From assembly GCF_036250695.1 (NCBI RefSeq), contig NZ_CP109427.1:744001-808000 (forward strand): a stretch of 64,000 bases of DNA. The letters are read 5' to 3'. This document shows positions 17,390-26,576 of this stretch, piece by piece. The notes below the pieces were generated by a model, which did no database searches, was not told where the DNA came from, and saw nothing but the letters and a program-made list of their open reading frames with translations. The stretch's first letter is position 1, and each line of letters starts with the position of its first letter. Source of the stretch: Streptomyces sp. NBC_01497 (GTDB lineage: Bacteria; Actinomycetota; Actinomycetes; Streptomycetales; Streptomycetaceae). A program made the position numbers and the translations under genes.

Positions 17390-18930
17390 CGCGCCGGGCC
17401 CCGGACGGTGGCGCCGACCCCGACGCGGACGGCATACCGCAGGGCCCGGACACCGCGCCCGACGGAACGCCCGCTCCGGTGCCGGGCCAGGTGGCGGACG
17501 GGAGTCGCGGCGAGGCGGCACGCGAGCCGTCCGGTGCGGCGGCCGACCGAGCGGCCGGGGGAGCCGCAGGCGGTTTCCGTGGGCTACCGCGCAGTCCCCG
17601 GCCACTGATCGGCGTGCTCACGGCGACCCTGGTCTCGCTGACCGGCACCCGTGTATCGGCCATCGCCCTGCCGTGGTTCGTGCTCGCCACCACCGGCAGC
17701 GCGAGCAGGACCGGCCTGGTCGCGTTCTTCGAGATGGCACCGTATGTCCTGGTCAAGGCGTTCACGGGCCCGCTGGTGGACCGGGTCGGACCTCGCGTCG
17801 TCTCGTGGAGCACCGACCTCGTGAGCGCGGCGGCAGCCCTCGTCGTCCCGCTGCTGCACGCGCGCGGGGACCTCGGCCTCCCCCTGCTGCTCGGCCTGGT
17901 CGCGCTGATCGGGGCCGCACGCGGCCCCGGCGACCTGGCCAAGGAGATCATGGTGCCGGAGGCCGCGGACCGGGCCCGCGTGCCACTGGAGCGGGCCACC
18001 GGGATCACCGGAGTGACGGAACGCCTCGCCTCGACCGTCGGACCCGCCGTCGGCGGCGCCGTCGTGGCGCTGTTCGGTCCGCTGACCGCGCTCGTCCTCA
18101 ACGCGGGATGCTTCGCGCTCGGCTCCCTCATCATCGCGGTGGCGCTGCCCAGGGGCATGGGCAGGGCCGTCGAGTACACCGCGCGGGCCGAGGTCCCGGG
18201 GGCGGTCGACGGCACCGGCCAGGCACCGGGCTACTGGCGGCGCTTCGGCGAGGGATTCGCCTTCCTGCGCGGCGAGCCGCTGCTGCTGACCGTCATCGTG
18301 ACGGTCGGCCTCACGAACCTGCTGGACGCCGCGTACAACGGCGTGCTCGTGCCCGTGTGGGCCCGGCAGTCGGGCGGCGGTCCCGCCGTGATCGGCCTGA
18401 CGTCGGCCGTCGGGAGCTGTGCCGCGATCGGTGGCAGTCTGATCGCGGCGGCGATCGCGCCCCGGATGCGCCGCAGACCGGTGTTCTTCGCGGGCTTCCT
18501 GCTGGCGGGGGCACCGAGGTTCCTGGTGCTCGCCCTCGGCTCACCCCTGTGGGGGGTGCTCGCGGTCTTCGCCGTCGCCGGGTTCGGTGCGGGCTTCCTC
18601 AACCCGATCCTCGGCGCGATCTCCTTCGAACGGGTGCCGCGCCGCCTGCTGGGCCGGGTCAACGCGCTCGGCAACGCGACGGCCTGGGCCGGCATCCCCC
18701 TCGGCGGGCTGGCCGCCGGTGCGGCCGTGGCGGCGTTCGGGCTCGCGCCGGTGCTGGTGGCCGGCGGGATCGCGTACTTCCTCACGACCAACCTGGCCGG
18801 GCTGCGGCCGGAATGGCGCGAGATGGACCGGCGGCGCGGGCGGGCGGCGCCCGGTGCGGGGGCGCCGCCCACGCGGGATGCCGCGGTGCCCGCACCGGGC
18901 GCGGCGCAGGAGGCCGGCCGGGCCCCGTAG
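17386..18930 (+). CDS. MFS drug efflux transporter
   Basis: A 514-residue membrane protein whose GTG start overlaps the regulator stop. A hydrophilic 65-residue N-terminal tail precedes about 12 hydrophobic segments. The early segments (SLTGTRVSAIALPWFVL, VKAFTGPLVDRVG) and GLTSAVGSCAAIGG resemble MFS_3-type macrolide/multidrug exporters. It lacks ATPase domains and should be a proton-driven exporter. Location opposite a streptogramin-lyase homologue and behind its own ArsR-type regulator suggests inducible self-protection or drug resistance; the substrate is not known. Confidence 0.85.
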   Translation: MTRRAPDGGADPDADGIPQGPDTAPDGTPAPVPGQVADGSRGEAAREPSGAAADRAAGGAAGGFRGLPRSPRPLIGVLTATLVSLTGTRVSAIALPWFVLATTGSASRTGLVAFFEMAPYVLVKAFTGPLVDRVGPRVVSWSTDLVSAAAALVVPLLHARGDLGLPLLLGLVALIGAARGPGDLAKEIMVPEAADRARVPLERATGITGVTERLASTVGPAVGGAVVALFGPLTALVLNAGCFALGSLIIAVALPRGMGRAVEYTARAEVPGAVDGTGQAPGYWRRFGEGFAFLRGEPLLLTVIVTVGLTNLLDAAYNGVLVPVWARQSGGGPAVIGLTSAVGSCAAIGGSLIAAAIAPRMRRRPVFFAGFLLAGAPRFLVLALGSPLWGVLAVFAVAGFGAGFLNPILGAISFERVPRRLLGRVNALGNATAWAGIPLGGLAAGAAVAAFGLAPVLVAGGIAYFLTTNLAGLRPEWREMDRRRGRAAPGAGAPPTRDAAVPAPGAAQEAGRAP

Positions 18931-18933
18931 GTC

Positions 18934-18949
18934 AGGCGCGCGAACGCCT
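18934..18949. terminator. short hairpin between convergent genes
   Basis: AGGCG and CGCCT form a 5-bp stem with a six-base loop in the 26-bp gap between the MFS and adenine deaminase genes. Weak, but the only structure in this convergent junction. Confidence 0.35.
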
Positions 18950-18956
18950 CACCGTG

Positions 18957-19946
18957 TCAGAACACGTACGCGTCGACCTCGGCGAGGTAGGCCGACCGGA
19001 GGTCCTCGTCGTCGTCGAGGAAGGACGCGAGGAACGAGTTGCGGGCCAGTTCCCGCAGCTGCTCCTCGGTGAGCCTGAGGGCATCGGCCACCGCGCGGAC
19101 GTTGTCCTCGGCGTAGCCCCCGAAGTACGCGGGATCGTCGGAGTTGACGGTCGCCATGAGACCGGCCTCCAGCATGGTCCTGAGCGGATGGTCCGAGAGG
19201 ACGTCCACGGTCCGCAGCCGGACGTTCGACAGCGGGCACACCGTCAGCGGCACCCGGTCGCGCACCAGCCGCGCGACCAGTTCCGGGTCCTCCATGGACC
19301 GCAGCCCGTGGTCGATCCGCTCGACGCCGAGGACGTCGAGTGCCTCCCGTACGTAGGCGGGCGGGCCCTCCTCCCCCGCGTGCGCCACGCGCCGCAGCCC
19401 GAGGCGCGCCGCCTCCTCGTACACCTCGCGGAACTTCGACGGCGGGTGCCCGACCTCCGCCGAGTCGAGGCCGACGCCGGTGATGTGGCGCAGGTACGGG
19501 GCGGCCGCCGCCAGTGTTTCGGACGCGGACTCGGCGGACTCGTCGCGCAGGAAGCACATGATCAGCCGAGTCGTGACGCCGTGGCGCTCCGGCGCGCGGT
19601 CGAGGGCCCGCGCGAGCCCCGCGACGACGGTGCCCATCGGCACACCGCGCGCCCGGTGCGCCTGGGGATCGAAGAAGATCTCCGCGTGCCGGACGCCCTG
19701 CGCCGCCGCGTGTGCCAGGTACGCCTCGGCGAGGTCGGTGAAGTCCTCCTCGGTCCGCAACACGGCCATCAGCTCGTAGTACAGGTCGAGGAAGGACTGC
19801 AGGTCCTTGAAGCGGTACTTGTGCCGCAGTTCCTCGGCGTCGGCGTACGGCAGGACGATGCCGTTGCGCCCGGCGAGCGCGAAGGCGAGCTCCGGCTCCA
19901 GAGTGCCTTCTATGTGGAGATGAAGTTCGGCCTTGGGGAGGGGCAC
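18957..19946 (-). CDS. adenine deaminase (adenosine deaminase-like family)
   Basis: A 329-residue TIM-barrel deaminase. The zinc motif HLHIEGT lies near the N-terminus, with HAEIFFDPQAHRARG, RVAHAGEEG (zinc His and catalytic Glu) and SDDPAYFGGY at the metal Asp. The EIFFDPQ and DDPAYFGGY forms mark the adenine aminohydrolase branch (yeast Aah1-like) rather than classical adenosine deaminase, so the likely reaction is adenine to hypoxanthine. The GTG before PLPKAELHLH was chosen because family members begin there; the ribosome site is weak. It acts in purine salvage and stands alone. Confidence 0.85.
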   Translation of the reverse strand: MPLPKAELHLHIEGTLEPELAFALAGRNGIVLPYADAEELRHKYRFKDLQSFLDLYYELMAVLRTEEDFTDLAEAYLAHAAAQGVRHAEIFFDPQAHRARGVPMGTVVAGLARALDRAPERHGVTTRLIMCFLRDESAESASETLAAAAPYLRHITGVGLDSAEVGHPPSKFREVYEEAARLGLRRVAHAGEEGPPAYVREALDVLGVERIDHGLRSMEDPELVARLVRDRVPLTVCPLSNVRLRTVDVLSDHPLRTMLEAGLMATVNSDDPAYFGGYAEDNVRAVADALRLTEEQLRELARNSFLASFLDDDEDLRSAYLAEVDAYVF

Positions 19947-20261
19947 GGGCCTGCCAGTTCGTACGGGGACAAGGACGACCGATTCTAGACCCGCCCAGGT
20001 CAGGAAGGGTGCGGGGACCGCGTGGGATACGGCACGTCCCCGCCCGCCCCGCCCCCGGCGACCGGGGCCCGCCGGCACGGGGTCCGGCCGGGCGGCGGGC
20101 GGAGTCCGTGCCTCATGGCGCACCGGGCGGGTGGTAGGCGTTCCGGTCCGGGGGCCGATCCGCGCCGGTGCACACCGTGGTCCGGCGCGGGCCGGCTCAC
20201 GACATCAGGACAGGGCGCCCCGCCCCTGTCCTGGCGGCCCCTCGTTCGCGCGCCGCACCGG
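19947..20261. other. intergenic region
   Basis: No gene supported. It serves as upstream region of the adenine deaminase gene and downstream region of the alpha-galactosidase gene. A CCCCGG-CGA-CCGGGG hairpin at 20053-20067 is the only structure noticed. Confidence 0.5.
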
Positions 20262-22031
20262 TCAGCCGAAGGTCCATCGCTGGTTGGCGCCGCCGTTGCA
20301 GCTCCACAGTTCCAAACCGGCGCCGTCGGGGTTCGTGGTGCCGGTGACATCGAGGCAGAGACCGGACTGGACGCCGGTGACGGTGCCGTCGCTGTTCTTG
20401 TTCCACTGCTGGTTGGCGCCGCCGTTGCAGTCGTAGATCTCGACGGGCGTGCCGGCCGCGGTCCGGTTGTCGTACGCGTCGAAGCACTTGCCCTCCAGAA
20501 CCAGGGCTTTGGACGACGTGGTGTACGTGACGTTCTGGTTGGGGCCGCCATTGCAGCCCCATACCGCCAGTTGCACCGTGTTGTAGGTGGTGCCCTGCGG
20601 CGAGTCGACGCACCGGCCGGAGAGTTCGCTGGTCATCGGCGCGCCGATGGTGCCGTGTCCGGCGGCCGGGGTGACCTTCAGCAGCCGGGAGCCGTGCGTG
20701 GGCACCGACGCGGTGAAGGAGCCGCTGGAGGAGCCGAGGTCGGTGTGGCTCCACAGGTCGCGGACGGTGGCGTTGCCGGTGAAGCCGAGGTCGGACCAGT
20801 TCGCGGTGACGTTGGCGGTGGAGCCGCCCAGGTTGAACAGGCCGACGGTGTACGTCCCGTCCCCGTTGTAGGCCCACCAGGTCTGCTGCTGCGCACCCTG
20901 GTTCACGGGGTGGGCGGGGCGCCCGGCGCGGTCGACGCCCAGGACCTCGTCGTTGGTGAGCAGGGACAGGTCGCTCTGGTCCATGTGGGTCAGGTCGGTG
21001 CCGAGGACCAGGGGGGCCGCCGAGATGGACCACAGGGTCAGCTGGGTGCGGCGTTCGTCGAGGGTCAGCCCGTCGCTGGAGCCGTTGCCGACCTCAATGG
21101 AGTCCGGGTCGCCCCAGCCGCCGGGGCTGTCGTAGCGGACCCAGGCCGGCAGGTCGTTGAAGCGCTGGGAGACGTTGTTCCAGTTGGTCAGGGTGCTGCA
21201 GTAGCACTCGACGTCGCCGTCGACGCGCCAGCCGTTGGATGACTGCTTCCAGACGGCACCGTTGTTGACGTCGAGCGAGTTGGAGAGCTGGAAGTGGATG
21301 GTGCGGCCGGACTGGTTGAGCGCCTGCGACCAGTGCTGGACGTCGGCGGTGTCGTCCGGGCCGACGCCGTCCATCTTGAGGTAGTCCACGCCGTAGGAGG
21401 CGAGCAGGTCGGCCCAGGAGTTGACGAACGCCTGCGCTGCGGCGGGGTTCTTGTTGTAGTCGATGAAGTACATCGACCCGTCGCCGAAGTTGTAGTTCTT
21501 CTCGTAGTGCGTGGTGTCGGAGACGATGTCGCGGGCGTGGTACGACGTGCCCTGGATCGGGGTGTTCTGGTTGTACGCCGCCACCGGGATGCCTGGCGTC
21601 AGGTACATGCCGAATTTTTCACCCTTGCCGTGCACGTAGTCCCCGACGGCTTTCATGCCGCTCGGGAATCTTCCGGTATCGACCACCCAGCGCCCGTAGG
21701 CGTCGACGTTCGTTCTCGGGTCGAGGTAGAAGAAGTCGTCGATGTTGAGGTACGTGAACCCGTGGCCGACCAGTCCGGTGGAGGCCATCGCGGCAGCCTG
21801 CGCCTCGATGTTCGCCTCCGTCGGGTTGTTCCTGATGTAACTCCAACTGCTCCAGCCCGCCTGGGGGGTGGCGGCCGCCCCGTTCCCCTCGGCGTGCGCG
21901 GCGGGCGCGGTCGCGACGTCCGTCCCGTACAGGAAGGAGCCCAGCAGCGCGGCCGCGCCGAGCAGGCTCACCCACCCCCTGCGCCGGCGTCCGCTCGTCC
22001 TGCGTGACTGTTGGCGCGTTAAAGAGTTCAT
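20262..22031 (-). CDS. secreted GH27 alpha-galactosidase with C-terminal ricin-type lectin domain
   Basis: A 589-residue secreted enzyme. An Arg-rich n-region, hydrophobic core and AHA cleavage site (about residue 47) form the signal peptide. The GH27 domain includes GWSSWSYI, YLNIDDFFY and the nucleophile Asp221 in DYLKMDG; Asp273 in WRVDGDVE is the expected acid/base. A C-terminal beta domain and a CBM13/ricin-B domain with QxW repeats (ANQQW, ANQRW) follow, suited to galactose-containing polysaccharides. Leu4 is encoded by TTA (22020-22022), so translation should depend on the bldA leucyl-tRNA in Streptomyces. AAGGAG lies 10 bases before the ATG. Confidence 0.92.
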   Translation of the reverse strand: MNSLTRQQSRRTSGRRRRGWVSLLGAAALLGSFLYGTDVATAPAAHAEGNGAAATPQAGWSSWSYIRNNPTEANIEAQAAAMASTGLVGHGFTYLNIDDFFYLDPRTNVDAYGRWVVDTGRFPSGMKAVGDYVHGKGEKFGMYLTPGIPVAAYNQNTPIQGTSYHARDIVSDTTHYEKNYNFGDGSMYFIDYNKNPAAAQAFVNSWADLLASYGVDYLKMDGVGPDDTADVQHWSQALNQSGRTIHFQLSNSLDVNNGAVWKQSSNGWRVDGDVECYCSTLTNWNNVSQRFNDLPAWVRYDSPGGWGDPDSIEVGNGSSDGLTLDERRTQLTLWSISAAPLVLGTDLTHMDQSDLSLLTNDEVLGVDRAGRPAHPVNQGAQQQTWWAYNGDGTYTVGLFNLGGSTANVTANWSDLGFTGNATVRDLWSHTDLGSSSGSFTASVPTHGSRLLKVTPAAGHGTIGAPMTSELSGRCVDSPQGTTYNTVQLAVWGCNGGPNQNVTYTTSSKALVLEGKCFDAYDNRTAAGTPVEIYDCNGGANQQWNKNSDGTVTGVQSGLCLDVTGTTNPDGAGLELWSCNGGANQRWTFG

Positions 22032-22549
22032 GGCGATGCGACTCCTTGCACGTCCGTGAGAGGGCGGGTACCAGGCGGGCGGGTACCAGGCCCACCCGCT
22101 ACCCGTGAGCGTCCGTGTCGCATGGTGATGGGCTTTGAGTGAACACGTCAATGGAAACGACAAGATCGAAAGTATTCGAACACGGACCGAGGGCCTGAAC
22201 AGGCGCTTCACAGGAGGGGGACGTGCGGCCCGAGTAGGGGTACTCCTCCCGATCCCGTTGTCGCTCGGCGTCTCGGCGTCTCGGTGCGCCCGGCCGTCGG
22301 ACTCCGGCGCCGCGGCGGACGCGGTCCGCGACGCCCCCCGGGTGCGCGCGATGCGACGGCGTCCGGAACCGGTGGCGCGGGGCGGCCGGCCACGCGCGCC
22401 CGGCGTGCCGGGGCGCCCAGCCCCCGCTCGTCGTCGCGCGGGCCGTGTTGGGCATACTGTCGGCTGATCGCTTGATCGTCGCACGGTGACTCTCCCGGGA
22501 CCGGCCGGGGAGCGGCGGTCTCCGCAAAGGCGGGGAGTGGGGGATTGTC
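22032..22549. other. divergent intergenic region
   Basis: No gene supported. It separates the alpha-galactosidase gene from the YdjI-like gene. An AT-richer patch near 22130-22200 contains a TCGAA-AGTA-TTCGA dyad (listed separately) and probably the galactosidase promoter. Confidence 0.5.
22166..22179. promoter_or_regulatory. TCGAA-N4-TTCGA dyad upstream of alpha-galactosidase gene
   Basis: A perfect 5-base inverted repeat around AGTA lies 135 bp upstream of the galactosidase start in a locally AT-rich patch. Similar CGAA/TTCG palindromes have been noted before streptomycete polysaccharide hydrolase genes; that parallel is from memory and only suggestive. Confidence 0.4.
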
Positions 22550-23692
22550 GTGGGGCTGATGGACCGCATCCGCGGTGAATTCATCGACATCGTCGAGTGG
22601 ACCGACGACAGCCGGGACACCATCGTGTGGCGCTTTCCGCGCCACGGCAACGAGATCAAGATGGGCGCCCGGCTCGTGGTGCGCGAGTCCCAGGTGGCCG
22701 TCTTCGTCAACGAGGGCCGGCTGGCCGACGTCCACCAGCCCGGCACGTACACCCTCACGACCCAGAACATGCCGGTCCTGTCCACGCTGAAGGGCTGGAA
22801 GCACGGCTTCGAGTCGCCGTTCAAGGCCGAGGTCTACTTCGTCACCACCCGGCAGTTCACCGACTTCAAGTGGGGCACGCAGAACCCGGTGATCCTGCGG
22901 GACGCCGAATTCGGCATGGTCCGGGTCCGTGCTTTCGGCACCTTCGCCGCCCAGGTGGTGGACGCCGCCGCGCTGCTGCGCGAACTGGTCGGCACCGACC
23001 CGCAGTTCCGCACCGAGGAGGTCGGCGAGCACCTACGGCAGCTGACCGTCTCCAAGCTGGGCTCCGCGCTGGGGTCGTCCGGTGTGCCGCTGCTGGACCT
23101 CGCCGCCCGGCAGGACGGCATCGGGCAGCAGCTGGCCAAAGCGCTGACCCTGGAGCTGTCCTCCACCGGTATCGCCATCCCCCGGTTCTCCATCGAGAAC
23201 ATCAGTGTCCCGCCGGAGATCGAGGCGGCGATCGACACCCGCTCCCGCATGACGATCACCGGCAACCTGGACGACTACGCCAAGCTCCGGGCTGCCGACG
23301 CGATCCCGATCGCCGCCGCCAATCCCGGAACCGGTGGCGACGCTCTCGGGCTGGGCGTGGGCATGGCGCTGGGTCAGCGAATCGTGCAGAGCACGTCCGG
23401 TGCGGCGGCTCCCTCGGCCCCGGTGACGCAGCCCCCCGCGCAGCCCGCTTCCACTCCCGCCGACGTCCCGCCGCCGCTGCCCACCACGCCGCGCTGGTTC
23501 CTCGCGGTCGGCGGACAGCAGCAGGGCCCCTACGACGAGAGCGCGCTGGCCGGGCAGGTGGCGGCCGGCAATCTGACCCGCGGCACGCTGGTCTGGCGCA
23601 GCGGGCAGGCCGCCTGGCAGAGCGCGGACCAGGTCCCGGAGCTGGCGCCGCTGCTCGCCGACGTCCCGCCGCCGCTGCCCCCGCAGGGCTGA
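22550..23692 (+). CDS. YdjI-like SPFH-domain protein with C-terminal GYF_2 domain
   Basis: A 380-residue protein. Residues 1-260 resemble the virion-core/YdjI branch of SPFH proteins (DSRDTIVWRFP, GARLVVRESQVAVFVNEG, ISVPPEIEAAIDTRSRM). After a Pro/Ala linker comes a GYF_2-type domain (RWFLAVGGQQQGPY through LVWRSGQAAWQSA), which binds proline-rich peptides; the linker and tail contain DVPPPLP twice. There is no transmembrane helix. In Bacillus, YdjI works with membrane protein YdjG to recruit PspA. A YdjG-like gene follows 50 bp downstream. The GTG start has GGGGGA upstream. Confidence 0.83.
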   Translation: MGLMDRIRGEFIDIVEWTDDSRDTIVWRFPRHGNEIKMGARLVVRESQVAVFVNEGRLADVHQPGTYTLTTQNMPVLSTLKGWKHGFESPFKAEVYFVTTRQFTDFKWGTQNPVILRDAEFGMVRVRAFGTFAAQVVDAAALLRELVGTDPQFRTEEVGEHLRQLTVSKLGSALGSSGVPLLDLAARQDGIGQQLAKALTLELSSTGIAIPRFSIENISVPPEIEAAIDTRSRMTITGNLDDYAKLRAADAIPIAAANPGTGGDALGLGVGMALGQRIVQSTSGAAAPSAPVTQPPAQPASTPADVPPPLPTTPRWFLAVGGQQQGPYDESALAGQVAAGNLTRGTLVWRSGQAAWQSADQVPELAPLLADVPPPLPPQG

Positions 23693-23742
23693 GATCCGCT
23701 ACCCGGAATCTCCCGGCACCCCAGGCCACATGGAGAAGTGAG

Positions 23743-24825
23743 TTGACGAATCAGGACGTCGCGCCGGCGCCCGACCGGGCGTTCAGTTGCGAGGCGTGCG
23801 GCGGGGTCAGCGAGTACGCCCCCGGGACGTACGCGCTGCGCTGCCCGTACTGCAGGCACGAGCAGGACATCACGCCGATACCGCGGCAGGTGAGCGAGCA
23901 CCCGATCGAGGAGCTGGCCGCGCTGCCCCGCAGGGCATCCGCGCCGGACCGGGTGAAGGTGTACACGTGCCCCGGCTGCCACGCGGTGACCGAGAGCGAC
24001 ACGCTCAGTGACAGGTGCCAGTTCTGCGCCACTCCCCTGGTCGCGGACGCCTCCGGCACCGAACGCGTGGTGCCCGAGGCGGTACTGCCCTTCGGGGTGG
24101 GCCGCGAGCAGGCCCGTGACGCGTTGGCCGCGTGGGCCAGGTCCCGCTGGTTCGCACCCGACGAGCTCAAGAGCGTCACCGAGGCGGAGACCTTCCGGGG
24201 CAGCTACCTGCCGCACTGGACGTACGATGCGCAGACCACCACCCGGTACTCCGGCGAACGCGGCGAGCACTACTGGGTCGAGGAAGAGGACTCCGAGGGC
24301 AACACCCGGCAGGTGCGGCACACCCGCTGGCACCACACGTCCGGCACGGTCGACCGGTTCTTCGACGACGTGCTGGTGCCCGGCAGCAGCCAGGTGCCGG
24401 TGGAGGAACTGGACAAGCTGGCCCCCTGGCCGCTGGAGGAGACGCTTCCCTACCAGGAGGAGTACCTGGCGGGCTTCCGAACCGTCCGCTACGACATCGA
24501 GCCGGAGGCCGGCCTGGAGTCGGCGAAGGCGCGCATGGCGCCGGTGATCCGCACCGACTGCAAACGGGACATCGGCGGCGACGAGCAGCGGGTGCACTCG
24601 ACGTCCACCTCCTACGGCGGCCTCACCTACAAGCTGGTGCTGCTGCCCGTCTGGTTCCTGACCTACCTTCACGCCGGCAAGGCGTGGCCGGTGATGGTCA
24701 ACGCCCGCACCGGCGAGGTCATCGGCGAGCGGCCGTACAGCGCGCTGAAGATCACCCTGGCCTCGGTGGGCGGCGCGCTGCTGATCGCCCTGGTGGTGCT
24801 GCTCGTGATGATGCTGCGCAACTGA
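23743..24825 (+). CDS. YdjG-like zinc-ribbon membrane protein
   Basis: A 360-residue protein with two zinc ribbons in tandem (CEACGG..CPYC, then CPGCH..CQFC) in the first 100 residues, a long middle region of alternating aromatic and charged residues, and a C-terminal transmembrane helix (LASVGGALLIALVVLLVMML). This matches YdjG/primosomal-protein-N'-like annotations of Streptomyces. It should recruit partners to the membrane, with the SPFH gene just upstream as direct partner. The TTG start, forced by GGAGAAG four bases upstream, may keep expression low. Confidence 0.8.
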   Translation: MTNQDVAPAPDRAFSCEACGGVSEYAPGTYALRCPYCRHEQDITPIPRQVSEHPIEELAALPRRASAPDRVKVYTCPGCHAVTESDTLSDRCQFCATPLVADASGTERVVPEAVLPFGVGREQARDALAAWARSRWFAPDELKSVTEAETFRGSYLPHWTYDAQTTTRYSGERGEHYWVEEEDSEGNTRQVRHTRWHHTSGTVDRFFDDVLVPGSSQVPVEELDKLAPWPLEETLPYQEEYLAGFRTVRYDIEPEAGLESAKARMAPVIRTDCKRDIGGDEQRVHSTSTSYGGLTYKLVLLPVWFLTYLHAGKAWPVMVNARTGEVIGERPYSALKITLASVGGALLIALVVLLVMMLRN

Positions 24826-24890
24826 GGACACCGTCCCGTGCGGGGCCCGCGCCGGGTCAGGGGCCCGGCCGCGCCTCCCCCTCCACGACG

Positions 24891-24918
24891 GGCGCTCCCC
24901 GCTGGGCCGCGGGGCGCC
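24891..24918. terminator. hairpin between convergent genes
   Basis: GGCG..CCCCGC and GCGGGG-CGCC pair as a 6 + 4 bp stem with a two-base bulge and six-base loop, in the 190-bp gap between the YdjG-like and flavin reductase genes. No T-run, as usual in this genome type. Confidence 0.5.
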
Positions 24919-25015
24919 GGACGTACCCGAGCACCTGTGGCACGGGCGGCGCGCGGGCGCGCACCGCTCGTGCCAGGCAATGCGCGCCTTCGCCGTTCGT
25001 CCCTGTCCCCTGGGT

Positions 25016-26446
25016 CTATCCCCGGTACGCCTCCAGCAGGCGCAGCCAGATCTCGCTGATCGTGGGGTAGGCGGGGACGGCGTGCCACAGGCGGTCGATC
25101 GGGACCTCGCCCGCCACGGCGATGCTCGCCGAGTGCAGCATCTCCCCCGCTCCCGGGCCGACGAAGGTGACTCCCACCAGCACCTCGCGGTCAAGGTCGA
25201 CGATCATGCGGGCGCGCCCGGTGTAGCCGTCGGCGTACAGCGCGGCGCCCGAGACGGCGCCCATGTCCTGGTCCACGGCCCGTACCCGCAGGCCGGCCTC
25301 CTCGGCCTGGGCGAGGGTGAGGCCGACGGACCCGATCTCCGGGTCGGTGAAGACGACCTGCGTCATCGCGGAGCGGTCGGCGGTCGCGACGTGCATGCCC
25401 CAGCGGTCGGTCTCCAGCAGCGGCACGCCCTGGGCCCGCGCGGCGATGACGGCGCCCGCGATCCGCGCCTGGTACTTGCCCTGGTGGGTGAGGAGGGCCC
25501 GGTGGTTGATGTCGCCCACCGCGTAGAGCCAGTCGTGGCCCTCGACGCGCAGGGTGTCGTCGACCTCCAGCCAGGCGCCGGGCTTCAGGCCGATCGTCTC
25601 CAGGCCGAGGTCGTCGCTGCTCGGGCGGCGGCCCGTGGCGAAGAGGATCTCGTCGGCCTCCACCCGCTCCCCGGACTCCAGGACCACCGTGACGGGGCCC
25701 GCGCCGCCCGTACGCTCGACGGAGGCGGCCGCCGAGTTCGTCCGCACGACCGCGCCGGCCTCGGTCAGCGCGTCGGCCACCAGTTCGCCCGCGAACGGCT
25801 CCATACCCGGCAGCGGCCTGCCGCCCCGGATGAGCAGCGTCACCTGGGAGCCGAGCGCCTGGTAGGCGGTGGCCATCTCGCAGCCGACGACGCCCGCGCC
25901 GACGATCACGAGGCGGTCCGGCACGGTCTGGGAACTGGTCGCCTCGCGGCTCGTCCAGGGCCTGGCCTCCACGGCGCCCGGCAGACGGGGCACGAGCGCC
26001 TTGGTGCCCGTGCACACGGCCACGGCGTGGCGCGCGGTGAGGACGACCTCCTCGCCCTCCGGGGTGGTCACGGACACCCGCTTGGGCCCGGCGAGCCTGC
26101 CGTGGCCCCGGTACAGCACCGTGCCGGTGCTGTCGACCCAGCGGACCTGGCCGTCGTCCTTCCAGTGCGCGGTGAAATCGTCACGGTTGGCGAACACCGC
26201 GGGCACATCCAGAGGGCCCTGGACCGCTGCCCGCAGCCCTGGCACCTTGCGCGCGTCGGCGCGCGCGATCACGGGCCGCAGCAGTGCCTTGCTCGGCATG
26301 CACGCCCAGTACGAGCACTCGCCGCCCACCAGCTCGCTCTCCACGATCGCGGCGCTCAGACCGGCGGCACGCGCCCGGTCCGCCACGTTCTCCCCGACCG
26401 GCCCGGCACCCACGACGACGACGTCGTACTCCATTGCTTGCGTCAT
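25016..26446 (-). CDS. pyridine nucleotide-disulfide oxidoreductase
   Basis: A 476-residue FAD-dependent reductase. It has the FAD motif VVVGAGPVGEN, the redox disulfide Cys44-x4-Cys49 (GGECSYWACMPSKAL), a second Rossmann motif (IVGAGVVGCEMA), the FAD-binding DINH segment and the C-terminal HAVPAYPTISE with the catalytic His-Glu. It belongs with lipoamide dehydrogenase, mercuric reductase and mycothione reductase-like enzymes; the substrate disulfide is not clear. No lipoyl system is nearby. It is divergent from thioredoxin across 130 bp. A second ATG four codons downstream (26434) is an alternative start; neither has a good ribosome site. Confidence 0.88.
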   Translation of the reverse strand: MTQAMEYDVVVVGAGPVGENVADRARAAGLSAAIVESELVGGECSYWACMPSKALLRPVIARADARKVPGLRAAVQGPLDVPAVFANRDDFTAHWKDDGQVRWVDSTGTVLYRGHGRLAGPKRVSVTTPEGEEVVLTARHAVAVCTGTKALVPRLPGAVEARPWTSREATSSQTVPDRLVIVGAGVVGCEMATAYQALGSQVTLLIRGGRPLPGMEPFAGELVADALTEAGAVVRTNSAAASVERTGGAGPVTVVLESGERVEADEILFATGRRPSSDDLGLETIGLKPGAWLEVDDTLRVEGHDWLYAVGDINHRALLTHQGKYQARIAGAVIAARAQGVPLLETDRWGMHVATADRSAMTQVVFTDPEIGSVGLTLAQAEEAGLRVRAVDQDMGAVSGAALYADGYTGRARMIVDLDREVLVGVTFVGPGAGEMLHSASIAVAGEVPIDRLWHAVPAYPTISEIWLRLLEAYRG

Positions 26447-26576
26447 GCGCACAGTCTGCTTGGGTCCGGTCCGCATGGCCAGGCGATCACCGGGAAGGGG
26501 CGGCAGGAATACGCCCACGGTGCACGCCGTTGTGCGAGACGGCTGCACTGGACAAACAGGAAGAGGTAGTCAGGCC

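Noticed and set aside
25016-26446. Flavoprotein as thioredoxin reductase for the adjacent thioredoxin
   Set aside because: Length and the N-terminal Cys-x4-Cys disulfide belong to the lipoamide dehydrogenase group; low-molecular-weight bacterial TrxB is about 310 residues with CATC-type motif.
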